From NCBI RefSeq assembly GCF_019375555.1, contig NZ_JAHXDN010000001.1:845501-909500 (forward strand): DNA of 64,000 nt. Direction: 5' to 3'. The stretch comes from Roseobacter insulae. GTDB taxonomy: Bacteria; Pseudomonadota; Alphaproteobacteria; Rhodobacterales; Rhodobacteraceae. The notes below the pieces were generated by a model. That model was not told where the DNA came from. It was given only the letters and a program-made list of their open reading frames with translations, and did not search any database. This document shows positions 43,356 through 52,623 of this stretch, piece by piece (the stretch's first letter is position 1; each line of letters starts with the position of its first letter). The translations under genes were made by a program, and so were the position numbers.

Positions 43356-45016
43356 TCGGGTGGCTCCTCCGGGTCATGCTTGTGCAGCCGCGCCCTTGCG
43401 GCAGTAATGACACCATCCTCAAGATCTCTCATGACATGCTGGCGCAGCCGCCTTGCCGGTTCTCCGAAACCGCCGCCACCCGGTGTTTGGAAGATGAGCG
43501 TTTCACCGGCCGGAATCAGCACCTCCCCTTTTCCAGGAAGCGCCTTTCCGGATGTCTTGAAGGAAACCCGCCCGGTCGCCCCGTTGCCACCGCCCGCGCG
43601 CCCTTTCGCCGCGTGCACAAGACGTTCGACGGACAGGAAAAGCATCATGTCCTCATCATGCGCCGCGCGCAGTTCGATGTGTTGGCCCAACCCGCCCCGG
43701 AACATTCCAGACCCGCCGCTGTCGGGACGGAGCATGCGCCTGCCAATGATGACGGGTGCCGCCGCCTCGGTGGTTTCAACCTGGCTGCCCCAGACGCCGC
43801 TGGGATAGGCCGTGGCGGACAGGCCGTCCTTGGTCGGGCGGGCACCGGTGCCACCATTGTAGACAAGCTCAAGTGCAAACTTATTGCCGCCGGACAGCGC
43901 GGCGGAAGGGGCGTTTCGCAAGGGCAGGTCATACATGCAAGATGCGCCTTCTGCCGGAACCTTCTGTGGCAGCACCTTTGCAAGACATCCCAGCACAAGG
44001 TCAGGTGTCATCTGGCCCAGCGTGTGGCGCATGGCAACAGGTGCGGGCGGTTGGGCATTCAGGATGCACCCTTTCGGTGCAACGACGCGAAAGGGTTCGA
44101 GTGATCCGGCGTTGTTCGGAATGTCCGGGCCAATAACACACCGCAGGGCAAACACCGAATAGGCCGTCGCGTAGTTCAGCGGCACGTTGATACCCTTGGC
44201 CGAACACCCGTTCGTTCCCTCAAAATCCAGCGTGATACCCTCAGGGTCTACCGTCAGGGCGGCGCTAAGAGTGATAGGGCGCTCGTACCCGTCGACAACC
44301 ATCGTGTTTCGGTAAGTACCCGCTGGAAGCTCTGCGATGGCGGCCAGCGTGCCAGCACGGGACGTATCGATAATGTAATCGGCAAGCGTGTCCAAATCGG
44401 TCAAGCCGAACTCGCGCATCATCTGGACGAGGCGTTGGGCACCCGTTTCGCAGGATGAAATCAGGGCGTAGATGTCTCCCTCATTTGCGATGGGTTCGCG
44501 TGAGTTGGCCTTGACGATGGACATCAGCAGCGCATTCACCTCGCCGCGATCGACAAGTTTGCATGGCGGGATCAGCAGTCCCTCGTCGAAGATGTCCGAT
44601 CCCTCCGGCCCCATACCGAGTCCGCCAAGATCAACGAGATGCGACGTGCAGGCGGTAAAACCAACTACACGTCCGTCCAGGATTGCCGGCATCATCAACA
44701 GAAAGTCGTTGAGATGGCCCGAGGCAATCCAGGGATCATTGGTCATGAAAATGTCGCCGGCGCGCATTTCGGCGGCATCGAACCTGTTGCACAGCGTTTT
44801 CACCGCTTCCGCCATCGTGTTGATATGGCCGGGGGTCCCGGTGACGGCCTGTGCCAGCATGCGCCCCTCCAGATCAAAAATGCCGGCCGAAATATCACCG
44901 CATTCGCGGACGATCGGGCTGAAGGCGGCGCGTATCAGGGCCTGACCCTGTTCTTCGACGACAGCCAACAGCCGGTTCCACATCACCTGAAGCCGCGTGA
45001 TTGACGTTCTGCTCAT
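43352..45016 (-). CDS. hyuB: Hydantoinase/oxoprolinase subunit B (HyuB family)
   Basis: A 554-aa subunit: N-terminal LQVMWNRLLAVVEEQGQALIRAAFSPIVRE, GDIFMTNDPWIASGHLNDF, and a C-terminal GGSGMFRGGLGQHIEL and TPGGGGFGEP. Together with HyuA it forms ATP-dependent cyclic-amide hydrolases (N-methylhydantoinase, 5-oxoprolinase, acetophenone carboxylase family). It overlaps hyuA and the HisC-like gene. The substrate is not readable. Confidence 0.94.
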   Translation of the reverse strand: MSRTSITRLQVMWNRLLAVVEEQGQALIRAAFSPIVRECGDISAGIFDLEGRMLAQAVTGTPGHINTMAEAVKTLCNRFDAAEMRAGDIFMTNDPWIASGHLNDFLLMMPAILDGRVVGFTACTSHLVDLGGLGMGPEGSDIFDEGLLIPPCKLVDRGEVNALLMSIVKANSREPIANEGDIYALISSCETGAQRLVQMMREFGLTDLDTLADYIIDTSRAGTLAAIAELPAGTYRNTMVVDGYERPITLSAALTVDPEGITLDFEGTNGCSAKGINVPLNYATAYSVFALRCVIGPDIPNNAGSLEPFRVVAPKGCILNAQPPAPVAMRHTLGQMTPDLVLGCLAKVLPQKVPAEGASCMYDLPLRNAPSAALSGGNKFALELVYNGGTGARPTKDGLSATAYPSGVWGSQVETTEAAAPVIIGRRMLRPDSGGSGMFRGGLGQHIELRAAHDEDMMLFLSVERLVHAAKGRAGGGNGATGRVSFKTSGKALPGKGEVLIPAGETLIFQTPGGGGFGEPARRLRQHVMRDLEDGVITAARARLHKHDPEEPPE

Positions 45017-47112
45017 TCTGCGCCTCCGGCGGATGATTTGGTCAGGAGAAGATTGCCAAAAGAATCCACGCTGGCGGTAAAATCAGCACTGACGAGCGTG
45101 GTCGTTTGTGCCTCCACGATGAGCGCAGGTCCGGTGACCTGATCACCTGTGCGAAGTTCCGTGCGATCTATGATTTCCGCATCGACCCTTTTGCCGGACA
45201 AGTCACAGGTGATCTGCCGTCTGGTGCGGTGCGGTCTCGCCGGTGGGTGGCGGTGGATCGCCGCCGGGGTCCGGGGCCGCGTGGTGAAGATGCTGATACC
45301 CCAGTTCAGAACTTCGATTGTCATGCCCGGCACAGCCCGCGAAAACTGCCGGGCATAGCTGGTTTCGAATGCCCGGGTCAGGTCGGCGATATCCTCTGAG
45401 GCAAAGGTACGATCCGGCAAGGGGATCTCGATTTCATGGCCCTGACCCCGGTATCGCATGAAGGCGGTGCGCCGGCGATCAAGCCGCTGATCCGGCGCGC
45501 CCCGCCGCACAAGTGGTTCTGCATCCGCAATCATCTTGTTGAAAAGCGCATTGACGCCCTCGAAATCAAACTCCGACAGCGTGGTGTGGTGACTGCGAAC
45601 CAGTTCGAAGCTCACCGGGGCAAAGAGGAAGCCAACGGCTGACCCGACCCCGGGGTCAGGCGGGATCAGAATGCGGGTCACACCCGCGCGGCGTGCGACA
45701 CGCGTCGCGTGGAGCGGGCCATTGCCCCCAAAGGCAATCATGGTTCGGTGGCTCAAATCCTTGCCGGATTCCACCGCGTGCATCCGGCCTGCACTCGCCA
45801 TGCTTTCATCAACAATCTCGCTGATACCGACCGCCGCCTCACCCGCGTTCAGTTTCAGGCGTTCGCCGATGGTCTCGTGCAATGCCACATCTGAGGCGTC
45901 AGTATCCAGCGTCAGTTTCCCTTCGGCAAATCCTGATGGGTCCAGGTACCCGAGGGCCAAATCTGCGTCTGTCACCGTGGCAGCTGTTCCGCCCTTGCCA
46001 AAGGCAGCGGGGCCGGGTTCGCTGCCTGCGCTTTGGGGGCCGACCTGAAGGCGGCCCAATCGATCGACCGTGGCAATGGACCCGCCCCCGGCACCGATCT
46101 CGATCATCTCCAACACAGGGATCCGAACGGGCATTCCGCTCCCCTTTATGAACCGTGCCGCCCGTGAAACCTCGAACCTTCGCGCAGTTTGCGGCCTGAA
46201 ATCGTCGATCAGGCACAGCTTGGCGGTCGTGCCGCCCATGTCGAAGGACAGCACGCTGCGCAGATTGGATTTCCGGGCCGTGTTTGCCGCCAGAATAGCG
46301 CCGCCCGCAGGGCCGGATTCCACCAGCCGTATGGGGAATTTCCGAGCCGTTTCCAATGTCGTCATTCCACCGCTTGCCGTTATCATCAGGATCGGACAGA
46401 TCAGCCCCTCAGCTTCAAAATATAATTGAAAATCAGTGAGGTAACGAGACATCAGCGGCTGGATATAGGCATTCGCAACGGTTGTGCAAAGCCTGTCAAA
46501 CTCCCGGGCTTCGGGGCTGACATCACTGGACAGGGACACCACCATATCGGGCAGCCGGGCATGGATCATGTCGCGCAACCGGCGTTCATGGCTTGGGTTT
46601 GCGTAGGCATGCAGCAGGCAAATTGCCACGGCTTCCGTTCGGCTGTCTTCCAGCGCGTCAATCGCCGCCTGAACGGAACAATCGTCCAGCGGGATCAAGA
46701 TGTCGCCCGACACGGATACCCGCTCTACCACGGTAAAGGACCGCGAGCGAGGCACGATCAGATCGGGCTTGTCGATGTTTATGTCGTACTGGCTGTAACG
46801 CCGCTCGTAACCGATTTCGAGGATGTCCCGAAACCCCTCGGTCGTGATCGTCGAGACCAGCGCCCCGTTTCTTTCAATCAGCGCGTTTGTGGCCAGTGTT
46901 GTCCCGTGCACGAAGCCTGTCAGATCACCAAAGGCAAGCTTCACCGCCTTGAGAACGGTTTGCGCCCCCTCCGCTGCGCCTAAGGTTGGATTTTTTGGCG
47001 TCGTGGCCGTTTTGGTTGACCCGAGGATCGTGCCGTTGGCATCCGCCAGGACCGTATCCGTGAAGGTGCCGCCGATATCGATGGCAAGACGCAACCCTGT
47101 TGTGGCGTTCAT
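45013..47112 (-). CDS. hyuA: Hydantoinase/oxoprolinase subunit A (HyuA family)
   Basis: A 699-aa ATPase subunit with the N-terminal LAIDIGGTFTDTVLAD phosphate-binding motif (residues 9-24), GFVHGTTLATNALIER (near 65), SGPAGGAILAA and FDMGGTTAKLCLID of the hsp70/actin-like core, and IGAGGGSIATVD. It phosphorylates the cyclic-amide substrate for opening with HyuB. First gene of the operon hyuA-hyuB-hisC-like-racemase-hydroxyacid dehydrogenase; a 248-base gap with no gene lies upstream. Confidence 0.94.
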   Translation of the reverse strand: MNATTGLRLAIDIGGTFTDTVLADANGTILGSTKTATTPKNPTLGAAEGAQTVLKAVKLAFGDLTGFVHGTTLATNALIERNGALVSTITTEGFRDILEIGYERRYSQYDINIDKPDLIVPRSRSFTVVERVSVSGDILIPLDDCSVQAAIDALEDSRTEAVAICLLHAYANPSHERRLRDMIHARLPDMVVSLSSDVSPEAREFDRLCTTVANAYIQPLMSRYLTDFQLYFEAEGLICPILMITASGGMTTLETARKFPIRLVESGPAGGAILAANTARKSNLRSVLSFDMGGTTAKLCLIDDFRPQTARRFEVSRAARFIKGSGMPVRIPVLEMIEIGAGGGSIATVDRLGRLQVGPQSAGSEPGPAAFGKGGTAATVTDADLALGYLDPSGFAEGKLTLDTDASDVALHETIGERLKLNAGEAAVGISEIVDESMASAGRMHAVESGKDLSHRTMIAFGGNGPLHATRVARRAGVTRILIPPDPGVGSAVGFLFAPVSFELVRSHHTTLSEFDFEGVNALFNKMIADAEPLVRRGAPDQRLDRRRTAFMRYRGQGHEIEIPLPDRTFASEDIADLTRAFETSYARQFSRAVPGMTIEVLNWGISIFTTRPRTPAAIHRHPPARPHRTRRQITCDLSGKRVDAEIIDRTELRTGDQVTGPALIVEAQTTTLVSADFTASVDSFGNLLLTKSSAGGAE

Positions 47113-47359
47113 TTCTGAAATGGCTCATGTGTCGTGAGGGGAAAAGGCATGCCAAATGGCACGCGCGGGAGGCGGTCGGTCAAATTGCTGTTAAACGACC
47201 AGATCGCATCCCGTGGCGCGGCGACTGCAAGTGCTGAGTTTCAGAGTGGCAGGCATGCATGAATCCATTCGGGCGACGCCACACCCTCCGCCGGATTTTA
47301 TCTTCTGTCAATTGAAAGAACTGCGCGCGTTTGCCCGTCGCTGCGGCGCTCTCGGCGGA

Positions 47360-47752
47360 TCAGTTCATCCGGTGATGGCTTTTAACCGGATTGCCGACGA
47401 AATTGCCCGCCTCAACCGGCCGCCGAACGGCGTGTTTGCGTGGATATACGTTTTCCGCGCCCCGGGGAACCAACAGGTGTAGCGTATCCTGACGTCGACG
47501 AATGCCAATGCCTGATTTCTTGGCAACCTTGTAAAGGTTCACCAGCACGGTGGATTTGGACCAGCCCGTTTCTGCGACGATCTGGTCAACCGTTGACCCC
47601 TGACCCAGGGCATCAATCAGATAGGCCGCCACGGTGCCCTCCTCGGGTAGTGTCACGTCGGATTTGTGGCGCGCTGGCCTGACCAGAACCCGGTCCGCGT
47701 TACGATGAGACAGGGCGGCAATGCGGCCGGATCGAGCGAGTTCAAGTGTCAT
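47360..47752 (-). CDS. Small protein with a helix-turn-helix-like segment
   Basis: A 130-aa product. Residues about 50-85 (STVDQIVAETGWSKSTVLVN followed by LYKVAKKSGIGIRRR) look like a winged or simple HTH that reads A-x3-GWS-x3-V, and a basic tail follows. No named family is recognised. The ATG is at 47752. It lies upstream of hyuA, on the same strand, and could be a small regulator; it could also be chance, since the C-terminus is low in recognisable structure. Confidence 0.5.
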   Translation of the reverse strand: MTLELARSGRIAALSHRNADRVLVRPARHKSDVTLPEEGTVAAYLIDALGQGSTVDQIVAETGWSKSTVLVNLYKVAKKSGIGIRRRQDTLHLLVPRGAENVYPRKHAVRRPVEAGNFVGNPVKSHHRMN

Positions 47753-48233
47753 GTTGGATACCCTTCTTTGAAATCGTTAAAACAATGGCGTGGCGCGGTT
47801 CACGGCGTGACAGGTCGATTAGCGTGTTTTCCGCGAGGTACATCTGCTTTCTCTTCAACACGGCCCGTTTCCCGGGCGACCTTCTGCTGGACCTCCTTGC
47901 CGAAACCGTGGCGCCAACTGTGTCCAAGTTATGCCACATTTTTGCTCGATTTCAAAAACTTGTGGTCACCGTCGCCGCAGCGGAAACACTCGGCTGATTA
48001 GCTGCGGATTGAGGCTCAAAACAAACTTGCAGAGTGCGGTGGGTCGCCCCGTGAGATATCGTCAAGATATTGTAAATAAAAGAATAAAAATCTACTATTA
48101 ACCGGCGCGGAAATTATTCTATCTTGGATAGAAAGTGTCAGGTATTTGACGAATCACGTGTTGTTTCCATAGGAGAACGCAGCGCTTAACGGGTGCCCGA
48201 CCCAGGTCAAATTATGTCCGAAATGTGACGGCT
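47753..48233. other. Intergenic stretch between the HTH gene and the LysR gene
   Basis: No gene can be supported in these 480 bases. A minus-strand frame at 47742-47939 overlaps the HTH gene start and has no ribosome site or homology. The half nearer the LysR gene is AT-rich (about 48055-48135) and contains the inverted repeat listed at 48117-48133. Confidence 0.5.
48117..48133. repeat. Short perfect inverted repeat in AT-rich gap
   Basis: TTCTATC-TTG-GATAGAA, with 7-bp arms and a 3-base centre. It lies downstream of the LysR gene and upstream of the HTH gene, so it may be an operator; it is too short and has too small a loop for a convincing terminator. Confidence 0.35.
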
Positions 48234-49172
48234 TCACAGCCTTTCAGGCCGTGCCTCGATATCGTTCAGGACGGTGAGCAGTTCTTCGATCCAGCTGTCT
48301 TTGATACGCGTCGCGAATTGTGACAATGGCCGGTAAAGCGGTGTGAGGATGGCATATTCGTATCTGATGGGCGTTTGCAGGGGGATGAACCTGATCTTGC
48401 CTTTGCCGATGTCGAGTTCCTGCTCGGTCACAACTGTAAGCGGGTCCACAATTGAACAACAGTGTCCGGAGCTGATGAACGGCATCAGCGGTAAAAAGAA
48501 CTGGCTGGCATTGACGACGTTCAGCGCTGCCCCCGCACGCTCGAATTCCAGCGCAAGCTTGCGCGACAAGGGGAGATTGCCGTGCAGGGTGCCCATCGGT
48601 TCATCGTGCAGGTCGCGGAGAGACACCACAGATTTTCGGGCCAGGGGATGATCGCGGTGAATGGCGCAGAAGCACGCCGCGCTGATGATTTCGGCGTGAT
48701 ACTGCGGTGCTTTCCCCACCGGGTCGTCAAAGTCTGCAAACCCGAAGTCAATGCTCTGCGTGCTGGCCAGTTCACGGATCTGCGGTGAACTGCGTGATGA
48801 AAAAGTAATTCTGAAGTTGCCATTTCCGGCGATGGTGTTGCTGATGAAGCGGGGAAAAATGAAGGCGGAAGGACCCGGCATTGCTGCAAGGTTCAAATGG
48901 CCCGACTGCGCGTTTCTCAGGCTTTTCATCGTGCCGGAGACGGTGGACATTCTATCAAGAATTTCAGTTGCTTCCGCCATCAGGTAACGCGCCTCGGGCA
49001 CCGGGATCAAACGACGCCCACGGCGCTCGAAAAGCTGAATGTCGAGGCTCTTTTCAAGGTTCTTGATGGCAAGACTGATGGCCGGTTGTGTCCGCCCGAG
49101 CTTTTTGGCGGTTTGAGAGATGGAGCCGGATTCCATGACTTCGCGAAATACGTTGAGCTGGGTAAAGTTCAT
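48234..49172 (-). CDS. LysR-family transcriptional regulator
   Basis: A 312-aa regulator: the N-terminal winged HTH (MNFTQLNVFREVMESGSISQ, then AAKKLGRTQPAISLAIKNLE) and an effector domain of the periplasmic-binding-protein type from about residue 90. The ATG at 49172 is preferred over a TTG two codons upstream. It is divergent from the TAXI-TRAP operon and so probably controls it in response to its substrate or a breakdown product. Confidence 0.92.
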   Translation of the reverse strand: MNFTQLNVFREVMESGSISQTAKKLGRTQPAISLAIKNLEKSLDIQLFERRGRRLIPVPEARYLMAEATEILDRMSTVSGTMKSLRNAQSGHLNLAAMPGPSAFIFPRFISNTIAGNGNFRITFSSRSSPQIRELASTQSIDFGFADFDDPVGKAPQYHAEIISAACFCAIHRDHPLARKSVVSLRDLHDEPMGTLHGNLPLSRKLALEFERAGAALNVVNASQFFLPLMPFISSGHCCSIVDPLTVVTEQELDIGKGKIRFIPLQTPIRYEYAILTPLYRPLSQFATRIKDSWIEELLTVLNDIEARPERL

Positions 49173-49183
49173 GCTCAAAGCAT

Positions 49184-49194
49184 AAGTAATACTT
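49184..49194. promoter_or_regulatory. Candidate LysR operator
   Basis: The dyad AAGTA-A-TACTT lies 12 bases upstream of the lysR ATG in the divergent 130-base promoter region shared with the TAXI receptor gene. Dyads of this kind (T-N11-A class) are typical for LysR proteins. Binding is inferred. Confidence 0.35.
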
Positions 49195-49302
49195 TCTATA
49201 AGTGAAATATATTAAATTTGTTTTTATGCAATTTCTACCTAGGCTGAGGGCAATGACAAATCGGGAAAACCGATTCGCAGAATTATCAACCGGGAGAACA
49301 TC

Positions 49303-50310
49303 ATGACATTTACAAAAACCCTCGCGGGTATTGCTTTGGCGGGCGCACTGGCGTTTCCAGCCGCTGCACAGGACCCAACCTTTTTCCGTATCGGGACCGG
49401 CGGCGCTGGCGGCACTTACTTTCCCATTGGTGGGACGATCGCCAACGGTATTTCCGCGCCTCCCGGATCCCGGGCTTGCGACGAGGGCGGCCAGTGTGGC
49501 GTGCCGGGCCTGATCGCAATTGCACAATCCACCACGGCATCGGTTTTTAACAATGCCGCCGTTCAGAACGGAGAGCTGGAAGCAGGCCTCGCGGCGGCCG
49601 ACGTGACGCGGTCAATGTATCTGGGCGAAGGCAAATTCGAAGGCAAACCGCACCCCAAGCTGCGCATCGTGGCTAACCTTTTCCCCGAGGACTTGCATCT
49701 TGTGATGCCGCAGGGTTCAACGATCAGCAGTCTTGGCGATCTGGCAGGCAAGCGCGTGGGCATTGCGCAGGCGGGCTCGGGCACGCAGGTCGCTGTTCTG
49801 CAGATGCTTGAGGCATGGGGTGTGACCCGCGACAACATGGACGAGGCGGAGCTGAACAACAGCCAATCCGCCGAACGTCTGGCCGACGGGCAGATCGATG
49901 CCTACTTCTATGCCGCGGGATGGCCAGTAGCCGCCATGGTGCAGCTTGCGTCGACAAAGGGCATGAGCCTGCATTCCTTCAGCGAGGAGGATCTGGCCAA
50001 GATCAACGAGATTATTCCGGCCTATATTCCGTCGAAAATCCCGGGAGGGGTGTACGAGGGTGTCGATGCCGATGTGTTCACCCCGGCAGTGTCGGCGATG
50101 CTGGTCGTGTCGTCTGACCTGAGTGAAGAACTTGTCTACGGGCTGACCAAGGCCCTGTGGAACGACAACACGCGCAAGCTGCTCGACAACGGGCACGCAA
50201 AGGGCAAGCAGATCACGCCGGACACAGCGCTTGACGGTGTTGCTGCCCTTGGTGTTCCGCTGCACCCGGGCGCGGAGAAGTTTTACAAAGAAGCTGGCCT
50301 TCTGAAGTAA
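49303..50310 (+). CDS. TAXI-family TRAP transporter substrate-binding protein
   Basis: A 335-aa periplasmic receptor with a signal peptide (cleavage after AAAQ, about residue 22). The TAXI signature is the FRIGTGGAGGTYFPIGGTIAN stretch (two blocks, residues 28-48), and LVMPQGSTISSLGDLAGKRVGIAQAGSGT in the middle. TAXI receptors known so far bind small acidic or amino-acid-like ligands. The fused permease follows after a 92-base gap that contains a hairpin. Confidence 0.94.
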   Translation: MTFTKTLAGIALAGALAFPAAAQDPTFFRIGTGGAGGTYFPIGGTIANGISAPPGSRACDEGGQCGVPGLIAIAQSTTASVFNNAAVQNGELEAGLAAADVTRSMYLGEGKFEGKPHPKLRIVANLFPEDLHLVMPQGSTISSLGDLAGKRVGIAQAGSGTQVAVLQMLEAWGVTRDNMDEAELNNSQSAERLADGQIDAYFYAAGWPVAAMVQLASTKGMSLHSFSEEDLAKINEIIPAYIPSKIPGGVYEGVDADVFTPAVSAMLVVSSDLSEELVYGLTKALWNDNTRKLLDNGHAKGKQITPDTALDGVAALGVPLHPGAEKFYKEAGLLK

Positions 50311-50342
50311 CCACCTGACCCTTCCTGGTCAAAAAAGCAGTT

Positions 50343-50365
50343 GGTGCCCCTGAACCGGGGGCACC
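50343..50365 (+). terminator. Hairpin between TAXI receptor and permease genes
   Basis: GGTGCCCC / GGGGCACC with an 8-bp stem and a 7-base loop, in the gap of 92 bases. It probably stabilises the receptor mRNA or partly terminates it, giving more receptor than permease. No U tract follows. Confidence 0.55.
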
Positions 50366-50402
50366 GCGTTCTCTGTGTGCAAGCAGCTCAAAGGGCATCG
50401 AC

Positions 50403-52619
50403 ATGACGGACCACTCCCAGACTGACGATCATGTATTGTCCGACGAAGAACTTGCCGCAATCGAAGAGAAATATGACGAGGGTTCCGCCACCCGTCCCGT
50501 CGGGCCGACCACCGGCCATATCCTGCGCGCCGTATCTCTGATCTTTGCGCTTTATCATTTCATCACGGCGGGATTCGGTCTGCCTGCCGATCACTGGCAT
50601 ATGGGGTGGCACCTCGCCGGCCTGTTCATTCTGACCTATGCGCTGTTCCCGATCATCGGTGCACGCAGTCTATATGCGCGAAAGATCAGCGCTTTTCGCA
50701 TTGGGAACATCCCGATCTATGATATCGTTTTCATGGCGCTCGGCGTTGCCTCAGCCCTCTATGTCGGTCTCGCGTGGCGCGGTATCCCCGGGTTGGGGAT
50801 CGAGGAACAGACGTTCCGCATGGGTAATCCAAACAGCTACGACGTCTTTTTCGGCGTGGTGATTATTCTGCTCGTGCTCGACATTGCCCGCCGGACTCTG
50901 GGGTGGGTCCTGCCACTGATCATTTGTGTGTTCATTTCCTATGCGTTGCTGGGACCCTATTTCCCCGGGCTTTTGAAGCACCCCGGGGTCAATTTCAAAA
51001 CCTTCGTCTCGTCGATGTATTTCCCGCAGGAAGGCATTTTCGGTGTCACGCTCTGGGTGGTCTCGACAATCGTTTTTCACTTCGTGCTTTTCGGAGTGAT
51101 CGCGCAGCGAACGGGATTGGGGCAGCTCTTTATCGACAATGCGACCATTCTGGCGGGTCGTTACACGGGCGGACCGGCAAAGGTCTCCGTTGTGTCCTCG
51201 GCCTTTTTCGGCACAATTTCAGGGTCTTCCGTGGCCAACACCGTATCTACCGGGGCGCTGACCATCCCGAACATGAAGCGCTTGGGCTATCCCGGGCATT
51301 TTGCCGGCGGGGTCGAGGCGGCGTCGTCGGCGGGGGGCCAGATCACACCGCCGATCATGGGAGCCGCCGCCTTCATCATGGCCGAATTCCTTGAATTGCC
51401 CTATACCACGATCGTGATCGCCGCGATTTTTCCGGCGCTGTTGCATTACGTGGGTGTCTTCACCGTCGTGCACCTGATGGCGCGCAAGCTGGATCTGAAA
51501 GGGCTGACCAGGGAGCAACTGCCGCAATTCGTGGCGGTCTGGCGCGAAGGCTGGGCCAATATCGTGCCGCTGATCGGCCTGCTGGTTGTGCTCTTCTCTG
51601 GCTACACCCCCTTCATGTCTGCTTTCTGTGGCATCTCTTTGGCCGTGGTGGCGGGGATGTCCCGCTTCACGGAGCCACCAACCCTTGTCTACGCCGCCGC
51701 TTTCATTGCATTCGTGCTCTGGAAATTCTCGGACGGCGGGTTCGACCTGACGATGACGGCAATCCTCTGTACCAGCGCGGCTGTCGCAACCTTCAACCCG
51801 CAAACGCGCATCCGGATTCCGGAAATGGCCGCTTCAATGGAGCTTGGGGTGAAATATGCGCTGGCCGTCGGGGCCGCATCGGCGGCCGTCGGGATCGTGG
51901 TCGGGGTCATCAACACCACGGGCATCGGATTTCGCATCGGTTTCATGGTCACGCAGGGCGCAGGCAACCTGGCGTCAGACCTTTATGGCGTCATGTCTCT
52001 GGGCGGATTGGTGGAGCTGTTCACGGTACAGGACTTGCAACTCTTCATCTCGCTCGTATTCATCGCGATTGCCTGCATTCTGATGGGGGCCGGTATCCCA
52101 ACGACAGCGCTCTACATCATGTTGGTCTCCGTGGCTCAGCCGGCACTGGCGCAACTTGGTGTGCCGCCCATCGCCAGCCACATGTTCGTGCTGTACTATG
52201 GTGTTGTGTCAGAGATCACGCCGCCGGTCTGCACCTCTGCCTATGCAGCGGCGGCCATCGCCAACTCCAATCCGTTCCGCACCGGGCTCTCGGCATTCTC
52301 ACTCGGTCTGGGCAAGGTCGTGGCGCCGATGGCCTTCGTCTACGCTCCGGTATTGCTCTTTGTGTCCTCCACCGGGTTCGATCTTTGGGAATTCACATAC
52401 ACGGCGACGTCCTGCATTGCGGGGGTGGTGGCGCTTTCAGCCTCGGTAGTCGGCTACTGGCTGACACCAATGGGCCGCGTTTCGCGTGTCCTGATGGCCA
52501 TTGCAGGATTGGTCTTTGTCGCGCCGTCACTCTTTGCTGATCTGATCGCCTTGCTGATCGCGGCACCGGTGGTCGTCGCGCAGGTCATCGCGCGGCGCGC
52601 TGCGACAACACCGGCCTGA
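50403..52619 (+). CDS. TRAP transporter permease, fused small and large subunits (TAXI type)
   Basis: A 738-aa membrane protein: a cytoplasmic N-terminus (about residues 1-40), four helices corresponding to DctQ (to about residue 170), then the DctM part with GTISGSSVANTVSTGALTIP and AASSAGGQITPPIMGAAAFIM, and GAGIPTTALYIMLVSVAQPAL near residue 565. The fusion is usual for TAXI systems. It is followed by dadA-like and racemase-like genes (4- and 25-base gaps), linking transport to breakdown. Confidence 0.95.
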   Translation: MTDHSQTDDHVLSDEELAAIEEKYDEGSATRPVGPTTGHILRAVSLIFALYHFITAGFGLPADHWHMGWHLAGLFILTYALFPIIGARSLYARKISAFRIGNIPIYDIVFMALGVASALYVGLAWRGIPGLGIEEQTFRMGNPNSYDVFFGVVIILLVLDIARRTLGWVLPLIICVFISYALLGPYFPGLLKHPGVNFKTFVSSMYFPQEGIFGVTLWVVSTIVFHFVLFGVIAQRTGLGQLFIDNATILAGRYTGGPAKVSVVSSAFFGTISGSSVANTVSTGALTIPNMKRLGYPGHFAGGVEAASSAGGQITPPIMGAAAFIMAEFLELPYTTIVIAAIFPALLHYVGVFTVVHLMARKLDLKGLTREQLPQFVAVWREGWANIVPLIGLLVVLFSGYTPFMSAFCGISLAVVAGMSRFTEPPTLVYAAAFIAFVLWKFSDGGFDLTMTAILCTSAAVATFNPQTRIRIPEMAASMELGVKYALAVGAASAAVGIVVGVINTTGIGFRIGFMVTQGAGNLASDLYGVMSLGGLVELFTVQDLQLFISLVFIAIACILMGAGIPTTALYIMLVSVAQPALAQLGVPPIASHMFVLYYGVVSEITPPVCTSAYAAAAIANSNPFRTGLSAFSLGLGKVVAPMAFVYAPVLLFVSSTGFDLWEFTYTATSCIAGVVALSASVVGYWLTPMGRVSRVLMAIAGLVFVAPSLFADLIALLIAAPVVVAQVIARRAATTPA

Positions 52620-52623
52620 CACC

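Noticed and set aside
47742-47939. A 65-codon minus-strand frame upstream of the HTH-like gene
   Set aside because: It overlaps the start of that gene, has no ribosome site and no recognisable content.
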